Origin: Aldrovandia affinis
Lineage: Eukaryota > Chordata > Actinopteri > Notacanthiformes > Halosauridae
Assembly (NCBI GenBank): GCA_029706075.1
Contig: JAINUG010000014.1
Location: 1,071,501 to 1,135,500 of the forward strand
Direction of reading: 5' to 3'
Length of the DNA stretch: 64,000 nucleotides
Positions 21,930 to 33,374 of the stretch are shown here, in pieces (the first letter of the stretch is position 1; each line of letters starts with the position of its first letter). A program made the position numbers and the translations under genes. A model generated the notes under the pieces. That model did no database searches. It was not told the origin of the DNA and was given only the letters and a program-made list of their open reading frames with translations.

Positions 21930-23980
21930 TTTTACTCATATTTAATGCATTTATGTACTTACTATTTTTATTGTTTAAAATCCCCCCCTCCTTTATGGAT
22001 GTAGGAGGTATGCACCAAGGCCTCTTCCAGCTTGTGGATTCGGCCTGGTCTGATAGTGGAAGTGGAGGAGGAGGAGGCCTGGTCTGACAGTGGAAGGTCT
22101 GGTTTGGGACTGTAGCTGTCAGCTGGGCGTCTGCGAGCGGAGAGTCTGTTTGGGAAACTCGGCAGTGCCGCTGCCCGTGCCAAGCCAAACTGTTACCCGC
22201 CGGGGCTGGTGAGCGGTGCCCAGCGGCACCGAGTGCGATCCAACTCACACTCTTCTCACACGCTTTTTAATTTTTTTCTTTGAGCAATGTTAAGGGGGGG
22301 TGGGTGGGTGGAGCGGTGCACGGGCCTCCTTTCGGTTGTCACAACTGGTAAAGGATTGACTTTGAGCAGGGAGGGATCTCTAATTATCCCCCACCTGTGC
22401 CCAGCTGCAAAGGGGAGGGTCGAGATGAAGCCATTAACTGTCTTTCCACTGGCACCACCAAGAGTTTGTATACATCTGTGTCTTCTTTTCTTTTCTGGCT
22501 CAATCAGTCGAGCGAGCTAAGCAGGCATGACCACGTTTGGCGAGTTCCAAGGACTTTGGCAAAGTTTTACAAGGAGAAGACTGAGGAAAGGGGGCAGGGG
22601 GTGGGGGGGTTGGGGTGGGGGTAGATGGGGGAATTGTTGGGGGATTGTGTTTGTTTCTCCCCCAACTGCCACTTTGCTGAGTTTGTTGCTTGGAAACACT
22701 GGTGTTTAGATGAAAATAATAGGACAGAGAACTGGAAGAGAAGAATAGGGGGAAAAAAACATTTGGTGGGGAGGGGGAGAATAGCATTTTTTTTTTTTGG
22801 GAAGCTCAGCGCATGTCAGAAGTAAATCAAAACCGATCCCATTGGCGAGTGGGGGGGAGGTGGGGAGTGGTTGAGTGACACCTGACTGGAACAGGGGTTC
22901 TTGAAGGCGGGGTGGGGGACGTTGAGGGGGACTGGGCCCTAGGTACTTAATACTCATCATTAGAAAGTGGGATCACTTGTGGGGGGCCTTTTAAGGCACT
23001 TTGCCGCACTGGCAAGAATCCTGTCAGATTTTCAAGGCTTGATGTGCCTCTACAAAGGCCCGGTTGGAATCAACGAGAGACGAGCAGACCGCGTCAATGG
23101 ATGAGCGCGAGGGAAATTAACTGAGTAGGTGCGCTTTAGCCTAGCCAAGCCTGGGGAAACAGCTCTTCTATTTTTCCTTCCAGGAAGACCATTAGCAAGC
23201 CCTGAGATGAAAATGGGTGTTGGTAACTAGTGCATCTTTGGAGCATAAACACATAAACAGAGGAGCACAATGCATGCTTACTCTTGTTTTTTTTTTTTAG
23301 ATTTAAAATAGGCGAATTCACAGCTTTCGTGCTAACTCTATGTTATGTGAACTTGTGTTTCTTTGCTAGGAATTTCGAGTCAGGGCTAGAAAGTGGGGTC
23401 ATTTTAACCTTTGGCATCTTGGGTGACATTTGCAATCTGCAATCGGACAACGCAGGTGAGTTCAGCCTGAAAGCTGTCTGAAAGGGAACATGCTGTTCAA
23501 ATGACATAAATGGCCACCTTGCTTCTTCATTGGTGCCTTTTGTGTCCTGTGGAAATCATAAGGTGAAAACTGCCCCCTTTGGGGTTTTGAATATTCAGCC
23601 AATCTATCCAAAAAAAGCTATCCAAGGAAACTTATGGCCTTGGACTGCCATTTTATCGTCCCATTTTGTCTCCAGCCATCAACAGGAACATTGTTCATAA
23701 TGCGCTTGTGGATGACAATCCATCAACTCCCAAGCTTTTTGATGATTGCTTTTGATGACGCAGCCTTGGTCATTCTCTTGATCTCTCTCGCTTCTCCGGA
23801 TTTCGAACAAAATTGAGTCTGGAAAGAGCAAACGGGCGAGCATAGGTGAAGGAATTTCAAGTGTGTTTCACCCTTTTCTTTTGGTTTGGTTCCCCTGCAA
23901 AGCAAACCCAACTCTTTCCAAGATTTCCATAACAGCTGGACGGGTATCCAGGTAGGGGCTAATGTGGAGATGCAGTTCTA
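21930..23980. other. Non-coding stretch, G-rich on plus strand
   Basis: A local duplication of GGCCTGGTCTGA(T/C)AGTGGAAG lies at 22045-22097. From 22585 to 22650 and again from 22850 to 22935 there are many runs of three or more G, able in principle to form G-quadruplexes. Proline-rich minus-strand frames and glycine-rich plus-strand frames are products of this composition. Confidence 0.45.
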
Positions 23981-23984
23981 AACA

Positions 23985-24195
23985 AAGACAGCCGCGTAGG
24001 AATCATTGACTAATGTCAGTTTGGATTAGGTGGCAGCCACGTCGAGAGCGCACATTGTCAGACCTGTTTACGCCAATGACCAGTTATGAACCCCGGGCTT
24101 GCTCTTTAATGTAAATTGCCATATCTGCCATCGTCCACCTGTTTTCTGATGCCCGCTGGCTTGCTCTCAAATCACAGTTGTTTTTTTTAGAATGC
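23985..24195. promoter_or_regulatory. Possible conserved non-coding element
   Basis: Unique block with ACAAAGACAGCC, TCATTGACTAATGTCAG, GCCAATGACCAGTTATGAA and CTTTAATGTAAATTGCC, with no low complexity. Texture-based call. Confidence 0.25.
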
Positions 24196-24199
24196 GGAG

Positions 24200-26580
24200 G
24201 ATGTTTTAATCAAAGACCAGAAACCCAAAGACTAAACAGACAAGTGATGGTGACCGTTACATTTTTTTAAAGGTCCCCCTAACATACAGTTCAGAATTTC
24301 ATTTGTTCCTGTATATATCCCACCCAGTGCACAACAAGGACCGAGACTGAGACTGGAACCGTTGCTCTCACCGTGTGCCGCTCATGCCGTACAACAGCAT
24401 TCCAAAAAATATCATTTTTATTAAAAATGAAACTCTTTATATACACTGTATATCAGGCTGTACAAATTCATTCATGTTTTGCGTGCATCCATTAAAGGGG
24501 GACCTTCCTTTATTTATTTAGTTATATATTTATTATTTGTATTTTTTGGTATTTTTTTTTTTATGTGGAGCGTTTGTTTTCATTTTACTTCCTTGAACCT
24601 TGCCACCCTGTTTGTGACACCCGGGCTGTAAGGGAAGATGGAGAGGCGGGCCGCCTCAGACTGATCACTATCATTAACATTCACGGGGGGTTCACTTATC
24701 ATCCCCGACTGCAGGGACATGGCAGCCATTATGAGACGTCCGCAGGTGTAGCACCATGATACATATTGCATTGTGCCACAATGGATTTATGTATTCGGTA
24801 ACAAAAGAAAAGTCTAATGAAAAAATACAGAGGGCAATCCTTTATTCCTTGCTCTGCTTCAAACGGGGGGCCGCATTGCCCCGGCGAGGAGAGGTGCCGG
24901 GGAATTCTGTTACTCTTCCGTCCCCCTGTTCCACCCGCCCCCACCACTCGCCCCCTCGTCACACAGGCACCTCCGCCCGGGAATCGCTTTTACCCTCGCT
25001 GGAGCTTTTACCGCCATCACAGGGGCAAATTCTTTCCCACAAGCTTTGAGAAGAGCGGCAAGGGCCTTTTACAAAGCCTGTGCTCGTCCGATGCCTGAAG
25101 CGACATCTAATCCTGTGCACCTTCTCTCTTTTTGATTAGCATTTTTTTAATGATTTATCTTTTAATTTTTATAACGTTTAACCTGCGATTCAGACATTTT
25201 CTGACAAATTTGACTGAATTGAGCAGATCTGCTTCAGCTTCATTTACGGTATTTCGAAGAAAAAAGTGGAAAATGCTAAAACTAGCATACGGCACACACC
25301 AAAAAGAAGAAACATTTATCGTTACTCTGCCAACATGGACTAATTTAATTCCCCATGAATTCAGCAGAACGTCTTGACCGTCTCGAAGATGAAACCATTA
25401 GAGAAAATGTAGAGAGGCTAACAAATGGGAGAAGAGGTTGAAGCGCGTCCCGGATCCGTGACCTTATTGGTACCGCACGACCGGTACGTTTTAAATAGAT
25501 GCCACGGTTTTTCTAGGGTTATATAATTTCATATTTATCCTCCAAAGCAAACCTCCCCCAAAAATGCTAGTAACCTAATTCTAAACAAAACGCTCAACTG
25601 GTGTTGCTCCTCCTTGGCCCGCTGTATAAATAGAATCCATAATGCGCTGAAGTGAGGAGCCATCATTTATCTCCTCACCGGCAGACGGGGTTCAGGTCTT
25701 CCCTAATTTTCCTAATGATGCTCTTGTTTGCGCTATGTTTTTTACTTTAAGGTTTGCAGGATTCTGCCCTAATGGACACCATTTATCAAAGGATTTGTTA
25801 CCCCCCAAGTCCGGGGTTTTACCCGGCAAACTTGGGGAGACAAAATAAATAGCCAAAATAAAAAGCGTTTTCAGCGAGGGAATTGGCTTATTTTTCAAAC
25901 GAGTAGGTAAGCGGGAGAGCGGCGAGCTGGGATCCCATTTAGGCCATCGGAGTCATGCGTCAGGGTGTTTTACCTGATGTTTCTCAAATGGCACCGTAAA
26001 GGTTATGAAGATCAACGTAATGGGGGTGTCCTGACGTATTTCATTACAGCTGTGGGCGCGTAGGAGCACCATCAAGGAGGTGACCTCTGACCTTCGAATG
26101 TATAACGTTTATTTTTCTTTTTTTCTTTCCTTTGTTGAATGTCTGAATGGCGTAACAATTTTGCCACCCTTTGGTCTGTAATCTCCGTAACGCGGCCAAG
26201 AACCACAGATGGGTTTTGATCAGCTACAGTTTCATAAACATCTGTGTGCGTTCTTGGTTTTGGCAGAGTTCTCCTCTCTTTTTTTCCTACATTTTTTTTT
26301 TCTCGATAAAGCACATTCTCTGGTGATGCCTGATCCTGTCGTGGTGCTGCTCAATACCCAGGAGGGGTAAGCAGGTTGTTTCTACTTTTGAAAGACTTGG
26401 CACAGCATACCATGCTTGAGAAATGCGATGAGCGCAGCTTCGTATTCCTCGTAAGTACTGCTGCAACAGGGTAATTCCACTGCCTGCCAATATCTTTCTA
26501 ATTTTCCAAAGAAACCATTTGCATCCACCCCACCACTCCTCTCCCCTCTCCAAGTTCTTAGCTATACGGCTTTGCACTAG
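24200..26580. other. Non-coding stretch, no gene recognised
   Basis: Unique sequence, AT-rich at 25130-25580, with a both-strand open region at 24729-25098 that lacks domains. The block at 25550-25900 is non-repetitive and could include further conserved sequence. Confidence 0.4.
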
Positions 26581-26599
26581 AGTGCCCAGCAACTAATAC

Positions 26600-26668
26600 T
26601 AATCAGTTGTCGCGTTAATTTATATTAAAGAGCTTTTGTGAAGCTCTTTTTAATTATAATTGTTAATC
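26600..26668. other. Imperfect long hairpin in AT-rich block
   Basis: AAAGAGCTT (26627-26635) pairs perfectly with AAGCTCTTT (26641-26649) across TTGTG. The flanks GTTAATTTATATT and TAATTATAATTGTTAA are partly complementary, extending the stem imperfectly. The block also holds TAATTA-type homeodomain words, so it may be a conserved element rather than an RNA. Confidence 0.5.
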
Positions 26669-26669
26669 G

Positions 26670-28370
26670 AGTCTGAAGAAGCTTCCCGTGCCAAAGAGCG
26701 TTGGCACTTGACGACGAGAGTTTCTGCAAAAGATTTTATTTGGAAGGGTTTGGGGGAAAGAGGGGTGGGGGGAGGGGGGCCGGAAAGGAACACAGAGCCT
26801 CCCGGTTATGCCTTGCCGCTATGCGGTAGATTACATTCTGGCTGCGGACCAAGAAAGCCTGCTTTTTAACCACTGATTCTCCCATTTGCCTTAGGAGGCT
26901 CGCTGGCTGGCAGGTTTCACAGCGCCCTGCCATCCTGCCGCAGCACTTAAAACACATTTTAGCCCAGGAAAACAGCTGGCATCTTGGCTGGGAGAGCCGT
27001 CTCGGGCAAGCAGGCACCAAGCTGGGCGGATGAGGAAAGAAAATGAATCAAATGGATTTTTGATGAAATAATGACAGTGGATAATGTCCAATAATGCAAG
27101 CTGGATGTATTTCCTTAAAGAAGGCCAAGCATCACAATTAAGCAGATGTGCCAGCATAGTAAAACATCCTGTAAAACGGAACTAGCAGTATATGAAGTGT
27201 CATTGAAGTGATTGTGTGCTATTCTTTTTCTTCCCATGGAAACCACGTAGGCCTTCTTTTAAAGGTTTTTATTTTTTTGTGACCCTGGTGTATTTCAGAG
27301 TCAAGAGGAGGTTCATTAGTTTGTTAGTAACTTGCATGCCAAAACTGCATGTCATTACATTATTCAGTGAGTGCAAATTTACATATTACAATAAATATGC
27401 TGCATTTCATATATATATATATGATAGTATAATATGAAATATTGGTAGATGGTCTAAAAAATAAAAATCATTGTTGGCAGAGCCAAAAATGTATGTGCTG
27501 TTAGTTTTACAAAGTAAACAGGATTCCTCCAAATAGTATGGATTCAGATTTGGTGTCCCTCAAGTCTCTGTTCTTGGACCCCATTTGTTTTACTCTTCAT
27601 TTGCGACCTGATGGTTTTCAAAATAAAGAATGCCTAAATGTGGGCCTTTCTACTGTGTGGACAAAATTTGTGAATCTGTGACCTTTACAACAGGATGGAA
27701 GATTTTTTAACATATAGCAACAATCAATATTGGAGGCAAAGTGTGAAATATTTTTCAAAGCACACATTTTAAGCCACACTATAATGTATGCAATGCAGGT
27801 CTCAATCATTCCTTCCATTGCAAAAAATGATGCTGGAGTGTGGATCCAGTGTAAGCTTGCAAGTGTGAACTTTACAGGCTGACCTGTAGAACATTTGACT
27901 CGATTAAAAGTGTCACTCTTCGCCTGCAAGGTGTGAAATGAAATTTCACAGGTTGACCTAATGTGTTTTTTATAGCAGTACTTCAAAGATTCGTCCTGGT
28001 TTTCAACCAGTGTTAAATGTGATAGGTTTCTTTCATTTATTTTTGTTTTAAGATTAAAACAGTGGATGGATTAAAGTCTATGGCTGAGGGCCCTGGTGAA
28101 CTGAGTGATCTGAAGAGCTTTTTATTGGGTTTGTCCAAATTGATCACCTTGTTGTTAATAGTTTTGCATTCAACCTTTGTGTTGACACCTCCCAAATGTG
28201 GGGACCAAAGGTGTCCTCTTTTAACTTAATGAGACATGCTGAAAATTCTATTGTATCTCTTAAATGGTCATTTATGGTGCACAGTAAGTGGGCATCTTCA
28301 ACAATATGTGGTGTGTTTTGCTGGAGAACCAGCATTCTTTATTTTTGGTTATATATATATGTATGTGTGT
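26670..28370. other. Non-coding stretch, no gene recognised
   Basis: Unique sequence. A loose direct repeat of the type GCAAG(G)TGTGAA..TTTCACAGG(T/C)TGACCT occurs at 27857-27885 and 27926-27960. Minus-strand frames at 27618-27986 (122 codons) and 28144-28335 (63 codons) have ordinary-looking translations but match nothing I recognise; an old transposon origin is possible. Confidence 0.35.
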
Positions 28371-28371
28371 A

Positions 28372-28408
28372 CTGTATGTATGCATGCATGCATGTATGTT
28401 TGTGTATG

Positions 28409-28490
<82 letters not shown>
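28372..28490. repeat. (TG)n microsatellite with GTAT and GCGC edges
   Basis: A TGTA/TGCA leader is followed by a 70-bp pure TG tract at 28415-28484, then CGCGCA. Cys/Val frames across it are artefacts. Confidence 0.96.
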
Positions 28491-28491
<1 letters not shown>

Positions 28492-28499
28492 TTGTGTAT

Positions 28500-29125
28500 T
28501 TATATGTACATTTTCAGCATTGAGGAGAATAAACTTTCATCCCAGATTCTGGGCTGGGTTCCAACTCCCAAGGTAAGGCGCATCCTGAGTTCATCTGGCA
28601 CCGGCCAGTGTGCGAGTCGCTGAAGTCTCGCTGATGGACTTGGGGCAAGTGCTTGCCAAGGAGGAATTGGCCGCGTTGGAGCAGGCTCCCCGTGCCGACT
28701 AGCAGGCCAGACAGAGGCCTCTTGGCCGCGCGGCGTAAGCCAATGTGAAAGCCTGGCGCTAACGGTGTCAGAAGTGTTTGGGCTGTGGAGCGGTCAGCTC
28801 GCTAAATAAAAGCGGACAGGGGTCTCGGCACGCGCACAGCCGGCCTCTTTTCTTTTCTTCTCCACTCCTTTCTCCTCCTCCTCTTAGTCTTGCCCTCCTT
28901 TGATCTTTTCACTCTCTCCCCCTGCGTGTCTTTTGGTCTGCGATTTGTTGGATGCTGTTTCATTGAACTTTGGCCATGTCTTCTCTTGCTTGTCTGGCGG
29001 TACAGTAAGTTCGGGATTTGGGTGAAAGGGGGGAAAGCAGAGCAGTGACGGTAAGAGTCGTTAGTAACATGGCAGTAATGATCTAGTTCTCATACGTTTG
29101 GTAAAGAAGATACTGCATGTGTAGC
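28500..29125. other. Non-coding stretch, no gene recognised
   Basis: GC-average unique sequence with a pyrimidine-rich tract at 28845-28925. Confidence 0.4.
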
Positions 29126-29126
29126 A

Positions 29127-29128
<2 letters not shown>

Positions 29129-29174
<46 letters not shown>

Positions 29175-29340
29175 CTGTGTGGTTCTGTGTGGTTGTTGTT
29201 GATGAGTATGTATGTTGTTGTGTATCCACATGTGAAAATGTGTCTGGGCATGTGTGCATACTTGTGTGCATGAGTGCTGGTCCGTATGCATGTGTGTATG
29301 AGTATATGTGTGTGCATGTTTGTGTGTGTGTGTGTGTTGG
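29129..29340. repeat. (GT)n microsatellite and diverged GT-rich flank
   Basis: Pure GT from 29129 to 29172, then interrupted GTGCAT and GTTGTT units to about 29340. Confidence 0.93.
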
Positions 29341-29344
29341 TCTG

Positions 29345-30290
29345 AGTGTGAACTACAGTCAGTCTATTTAGAATTTCCCAGTGCCGTTGTCAGTTTGACT
29401 GTGCTGCCTCGGCCTTCTCCTGTGACGCCTAACATCAGGCGTGCTCCACCTCATCCTTTGCTCATTATTCCTAGGGCAAATCTACCGGCAGTGCTGGCAG
29501 GGGCGGGGTCAGAGGCAGGTGTTTTACCTGCCCACTGGCCGCCACGGCAGCAGGATCCCTCTGTATTATTTGCGCACTGTGTATGTGTGTATGTGCAGCT
29601 GTTCAGCCGCTGCCCTCAGCTGTGAGTGTGGCCTGTTTTCTTGGTTTTCTGCCATCGCTCGCTCATCTTTTACATTCCAGTGTATTTTGTTGTTTTTAGC
29701 ATGTTTATTTTTGGTGCAACGAGATCGTATAAAAGATTGTAAAAAAAAGAAATAATTGGCCGGTCAGCCCCATATCTTTTTAAATGTATCATAAATACTG
29801 TGGCACCCTATCCTTAGATCCGCCCAAATTGAAACTCCCTCGAAGAGGGACAGCAAATAAATTCTCTCATCCCTGACGTCAAGACGAAAGAATATCAAAA
29901 GCCTTCGTTGATAACTAATCGTGTCTGGCTGGTCCTGAATCACGCTGGACTGCCCGGTTTAATCCTGTCATTTTTTTTTTTTTTCTTGCTTTCCCATAGT
30001 TTTCTTATTTATATCCAGAGGGACTTACAAGGCTAATATAGCACGATAAATGAACTAGATATCACGGGAGTTTCAAGAACAACAGGATCACAGGGACAGA
30101 ACAGCCAATGTAATGGCCATCAAGCTGGAAAACGGACATAAGAACTAAAACAATACGATAAGAAGATTTGGTGCCGAAGATGCCGTTTGTAGTAGCGTTT
30201 ACATACGTTCTCTAACCGCAAATATTCTCCCTCACCACACTCTCTCTCTTCCCTTACCCCCACCCCCCGGTCACTCCTCCTTTGCCTCTG
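29345..30290. other. Non-coding stretch with weak exon-like and repeat-like patches
   Basis: An acceptor-like site (CATTATTCCTAG ending at 29474) and a good donor (CTCAGCT|GTGAGT near 29627) bracket about 155 bp open in more than one frame. This is a weak exon candidate. At 29998-30045, CTTATTTATATCCAGAGGGACTTACAAGG resembles the reverse complement of the common fish SINE tail. A pyrimidine tract from 30238 leads into the exon candidate at 30294. Confidence 0.35.
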
Positions 30291-30293
30291 CAG

Positions 30294-30381
30294 AAAGGCC
30301 GCCCGTGGATTCCCCCTCGTTCCTGTGGACACGGTGAAGGTGACCATGAGGGAGGAGTCTCTCATTAGGGCTCCGGTCCAG
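30294..30381 (+). CDS. Candidate internal coding exon, 88 bp, unknown product
   Basis: A long pyrimidine tract (about 30239-30290) ends in TTTGCCTCTGCAG, a textbook acceptor. The segment ends CCGGTCCAG|GTAAAC, a consensus-like donor. Of the three plus-strand frames only one is open throughout, with one leading base and 29 codons, leaving the downstream phase at zero. The translation begins KAARGFPLVPVDTVKVTM and ends ESLIRAPVQ. The wording is balanced and not low-complexity, unlike other frames nearby. I do not recognise the peptide and see no partner exon that is clearly in phase. It may be an exon of a large-intron gene spanning this region, or a chance combination of good splice sites. Confidence 0.35.
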
Positions 30382-30589
30382 GTAAACACCGTGCACCGGG
30401 ATCGCCTACATTTTAAGCATAAGCCTACATCACATTCAGGCCACAGTGGAGGGCCGGACATTCTGCTGCACTGATAACATGCACACAAACATGGATATTC
30501 CTGCCCCTCCAGGAGATTATCCTTGGATGGCAACGTCGAGGTGCCACCTGGCTGGCACCAACATTTTTTTAATGCAATACATTTTGTGA

Positions 30590-30705
30590 TTACTAGTCAA
30601 GATGTTATGTTAATAATCAAGACATTTTCAATCTCATTTGAAAATCAAGACATTTTCAATATATATAAACACAGTATATATATATATACACAGTATATAC
30701 AGCCA
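30590..30705. repeat. Short direct repeat and (TA)n tract
   Basis: AATCAAGACATTTTCAAT occurs twice (about 30617 and 30644), followed by ACAGTATATATATATA and CAGTATATACAG. Confidence 0.8.
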
Positions 30706-30709
30706 GCAG

Positions 30710-31125
30710 AAAGGAGAGCTTGCCTGACAATCTGCAGCGTCAGCGCAGTGTTGAAGCCCTTGTATATGTAGAATTGTTAGTCTGGGCGATGCGAAGTATG
30801 TATTTTTGTGAGAAAAAGCTAAAGAAAAGGCATAGATGTTTAAAAAAACCCATCATGCTCTTGCCTTCATGACCATCATTACTGGTGATTAGAACGTTAT
30901 CTATTTGTAGTTTATTTTATTGTAGTTTTTCTCATTGAATATACATGGAGTAAATTCCCATTATCACTGGTTTTACATACCAAAATGAACATGACATTCA
31001 CAAGTTAAGGACAGCACCAAGCCAGGGCGTTAGGCGGGGGCGTTGGGGTAAAGGTAAACATAGCGTCCTGCAGCAGCGCAGCGTCGGCCCGCTGGGGGGG
31101 GGGGGGAGGAGGAGAGGCGCAGTGG
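30710..31125. other. Non-coding stretch, no gene recognised
   Basis: Unique sequence ending in a poly-G run at about 31095-31107. Confidence 0.4.
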
Positions 31126-31129
31126 CATA

Positions 31130-31245
31130 TATAGTGGCATCTGGTGCCCAATTTGTCACGCCTGAATTACCTGGGAGCTGATAAAAGCTGAAGTTTTAAT
31201 AAAAGTTGGGAGCAGCAGATAGCGGCGTCAGTGAAGGACACTGAT
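31130..31245. promoter_or_regulatory. Possible conserved non-coding element
   Basis: Contains GTGCCCAATTTGTCACGCC, GAATTACCTGGGAGCTGATA and GTTTTAATAAAAGTTGGGA with no low complexity. Texture-based call. Confidence 0.25.
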
Positions 31246-31249
31246 GAAG

Positions 31250-32695
31250 TGTCTCGGGGCCCTATTTCCCACTGGAGATAAGGACTAAGGAAGAGAGGGG
31301 TGTGGAGGAGGGGTGGGGGTAGTGGGGTGGGGTACAACCAGGGGGAGTGTGAAACTACACCCTCTAATATGGGGGTGGGGGGAAGTAAAAAAAATAAAAA
31401 TGCAGTTGAAATGCAACACGCATAATGGGGGAATGAGGAGGGGAGAGAGAGGGGAAGAGAGAGAGAGAAAAAAATAAGCAAATAAATAATGATGATGATC
31501 CAAAGGAGGGAGAAGCCGGGGCGGGCGCGGCGGAGGCCCGAAGCGTCTCCCCCTGCAATTTGGCCGCCCGCCAGCAGCCATTGCTCACCCTCAGCTGTGC
31601 CGGCAAGCTCCAGATGTGCCAAAGGCACGTTTTGGATTTTGCCAGCTGACTGCACCGTTTGATAACCCCCTCTCTGGATGCCCATCACCGGCCGCAGAGA
31701 TAGAATTAAATGATGATGATCTTCCCACAAGTTGGGCGAGGAAACAACGCGTATAAATCTTGATTTCATCTCAGCGTGAGAAGTCTTTATCCATCATCAC
31801 TCTTAATGAACAAGTCATTAGCCGCGATGAATGGCGCGATGGGCTTCGGTTCGCCACCGCTGCTTTTGTTCGCTGCTTTCTGGGGGCGACTTCCGCGCCC
31901 TTTGCAGGGGTCAAACCTGTCCCCCCCCTCAGATTTGGGGGTAACCTCTCCAGTCCTGGGGTGGTTGTGCACTTGTGTCCTAAACAGGGTTGTGGGGGAT
32001 TAGGGCGGGAGAAAAAAAACACACACACACACGCACACACACACAGTAAACAAAACCAACGGGAAGGAAGGCTGTCTCTCTTCTTTTTTTTTATGGTCTT
32101 TGTTTGTTTTGATGGTTGGTTTTCTCCCCGAAGCTCTGGAAGTCCTGTCATCTAGAAAGCCATATTAGCAGACTCAGTGGCCTCCGATTATGGTAATTTT
32201 AATGTGTACTCTCTCCCACTTGCTCCAAGCTCACAGTGTAAACAGAAGTTGCCCTTTTTTTTTCTCCACGTGGTGCTTAAAAGCTACTGTGAAGCTGAGA
32301 GGAATGATGGCCCCCCTGCACTTTGCACTGGAACGCATTCACTGAAACGCAAACGCCTCAGCGGTCGATGTGACCACTCCTTAAGCTCTGCGTGAACGAC
32401 TCTCTACGCATTTATTATCCTTTATTATCCTAACTACATATTATTAGCTTATTATATTAAATATAGTTAAAGAGGTAGGATAACACATTATTGTCCCGTT
32501 TAACTATTTAATTGACTCATTGGGATTACAATACTTAGTTGATTTGGTTCGATGATTGGTAGATTTTTTTATTTGAGTCATTTCAAGGAACTATTTGCAT
32601 CAATGTTTAGGGATGTGAATTTGTATATTTTTTTTTCCATATGCATGTGTAGTTTTATATAGTAACTTGTTTAACATACTGTGGTCAGTATATTC
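31250..32695. other. Non-coding stretch, purine-rich then mixed
   Basis: G/A-rich on the plus strand at 31285-31490, giving long Pro/Leu/Ser-rich frames on the minus strand that are composition artefacts (for example 31167-31769). The CA tract at 32020-32045 is the only sizeable (AC)n on the plus strand in the window. The region 31680-31870 is unique and CpG-containing. Confidence 0.45.
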
Positions 32696-32707
32696 TTTTA
32701 TTTGTTT

Positions 32708-32770
32708 TATATATATACATGTATATATATATATATTGGTGCATGTGTGTGTGTGTGTGTGTGTGGTGTG
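32708..32770. repeat. (TA)n followed by (TG)n microsatellite
   Basis: TATATATACATGTATATATA followed by GGTGCATGTGTGTG repeated to about 32770. Confidence 0.92.
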
Positions 32771-32774
32771 AAGG

Positions 32775-33165
32775 GCTTCTGCCTGTGGCATTGAGCGAGG
32801 GTATTCCTTTTGGTTTGAAGATGAGCATGAAATGACGGAGGGGCTTCTAATTTAAAACAGAGAGCACTTCCAGAGTCTTCTATTTTGAATCTCAGCCTGA
32901 CTGAAAGCCTTCTTAAAGAATTGAATAGCGTGCACTGTACGCCCTCAGGCTATCAAAAGCAGTCTCTTCCACCTGCATAAAATTTGAATGAAACAGTCAC
33001 AAGGCCCTTTTGATTCTGGAGAAGCAAAGAGACGTGTGTGCCTCTTGTGAGAATTGCTTTTCTGGGGGGGGGGGGGGTGGAAAAAAATAAGCTTCCTGCC
33101 GATTATAATTGAATGTAACTTTCTATAAAGCTGCGGCGCGTGTATTTGTATTTGAACACAGAAGC
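32775..33165. other. Non-coding stretch, no gene recognised
   Basis: Unique sequence with a poly-G run at about 33064-33076. Confidence 0.4.
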
Positions 33166-33169
33166 GAGC

Positions 33170-33370
33170 GACTGGCATCTGAGTTTTGCCAGTTAGTGAC
33201 AGCTGACATGTTTCATTGTCAGTCCGGCTTCGAGGCCCCTCAGATCCTGATGAAAAAATCCTATAATTTGGGTGTTTGTTAATTTCAGTCTCCATTTGTC
33301 AAATTAATCTCGGATCGTCTTTTTAAGATGATTTTAATGGAGGCGTTTTAGAAGCGGTGTTCTTCGAGTG
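33170..33370. promoter_or_regulatory. Possible conserved non-coding element
   Basis: Contains GTGACAGCTGACATG (TALE/E-box-like), TTTCATTGTCAGTC (Sox-like CATTGT), GTTTGTTAATTTCAG and AAGATGATTTTAATGG. Non-repetitive; texture-based call. Confidence 0.3.
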
Positions 33371-33374
33371 CTTG

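Noticed and set aside
29475-29630. Exon-like segment between CATTATTCCTAG and CTCAGCT|GTGAGT
   Set aside because: Acceptor tract is short, more than one frame is open and the segment contains GT-rich simple sequence; kept only as a weak note.
31167-31769. 200-codon minus-strand open frame
   Set aside because: Leu/Ser/Pro-rich translation of a purine-rich plus strand; overlapping frames are also open and there is no domain or splice context.
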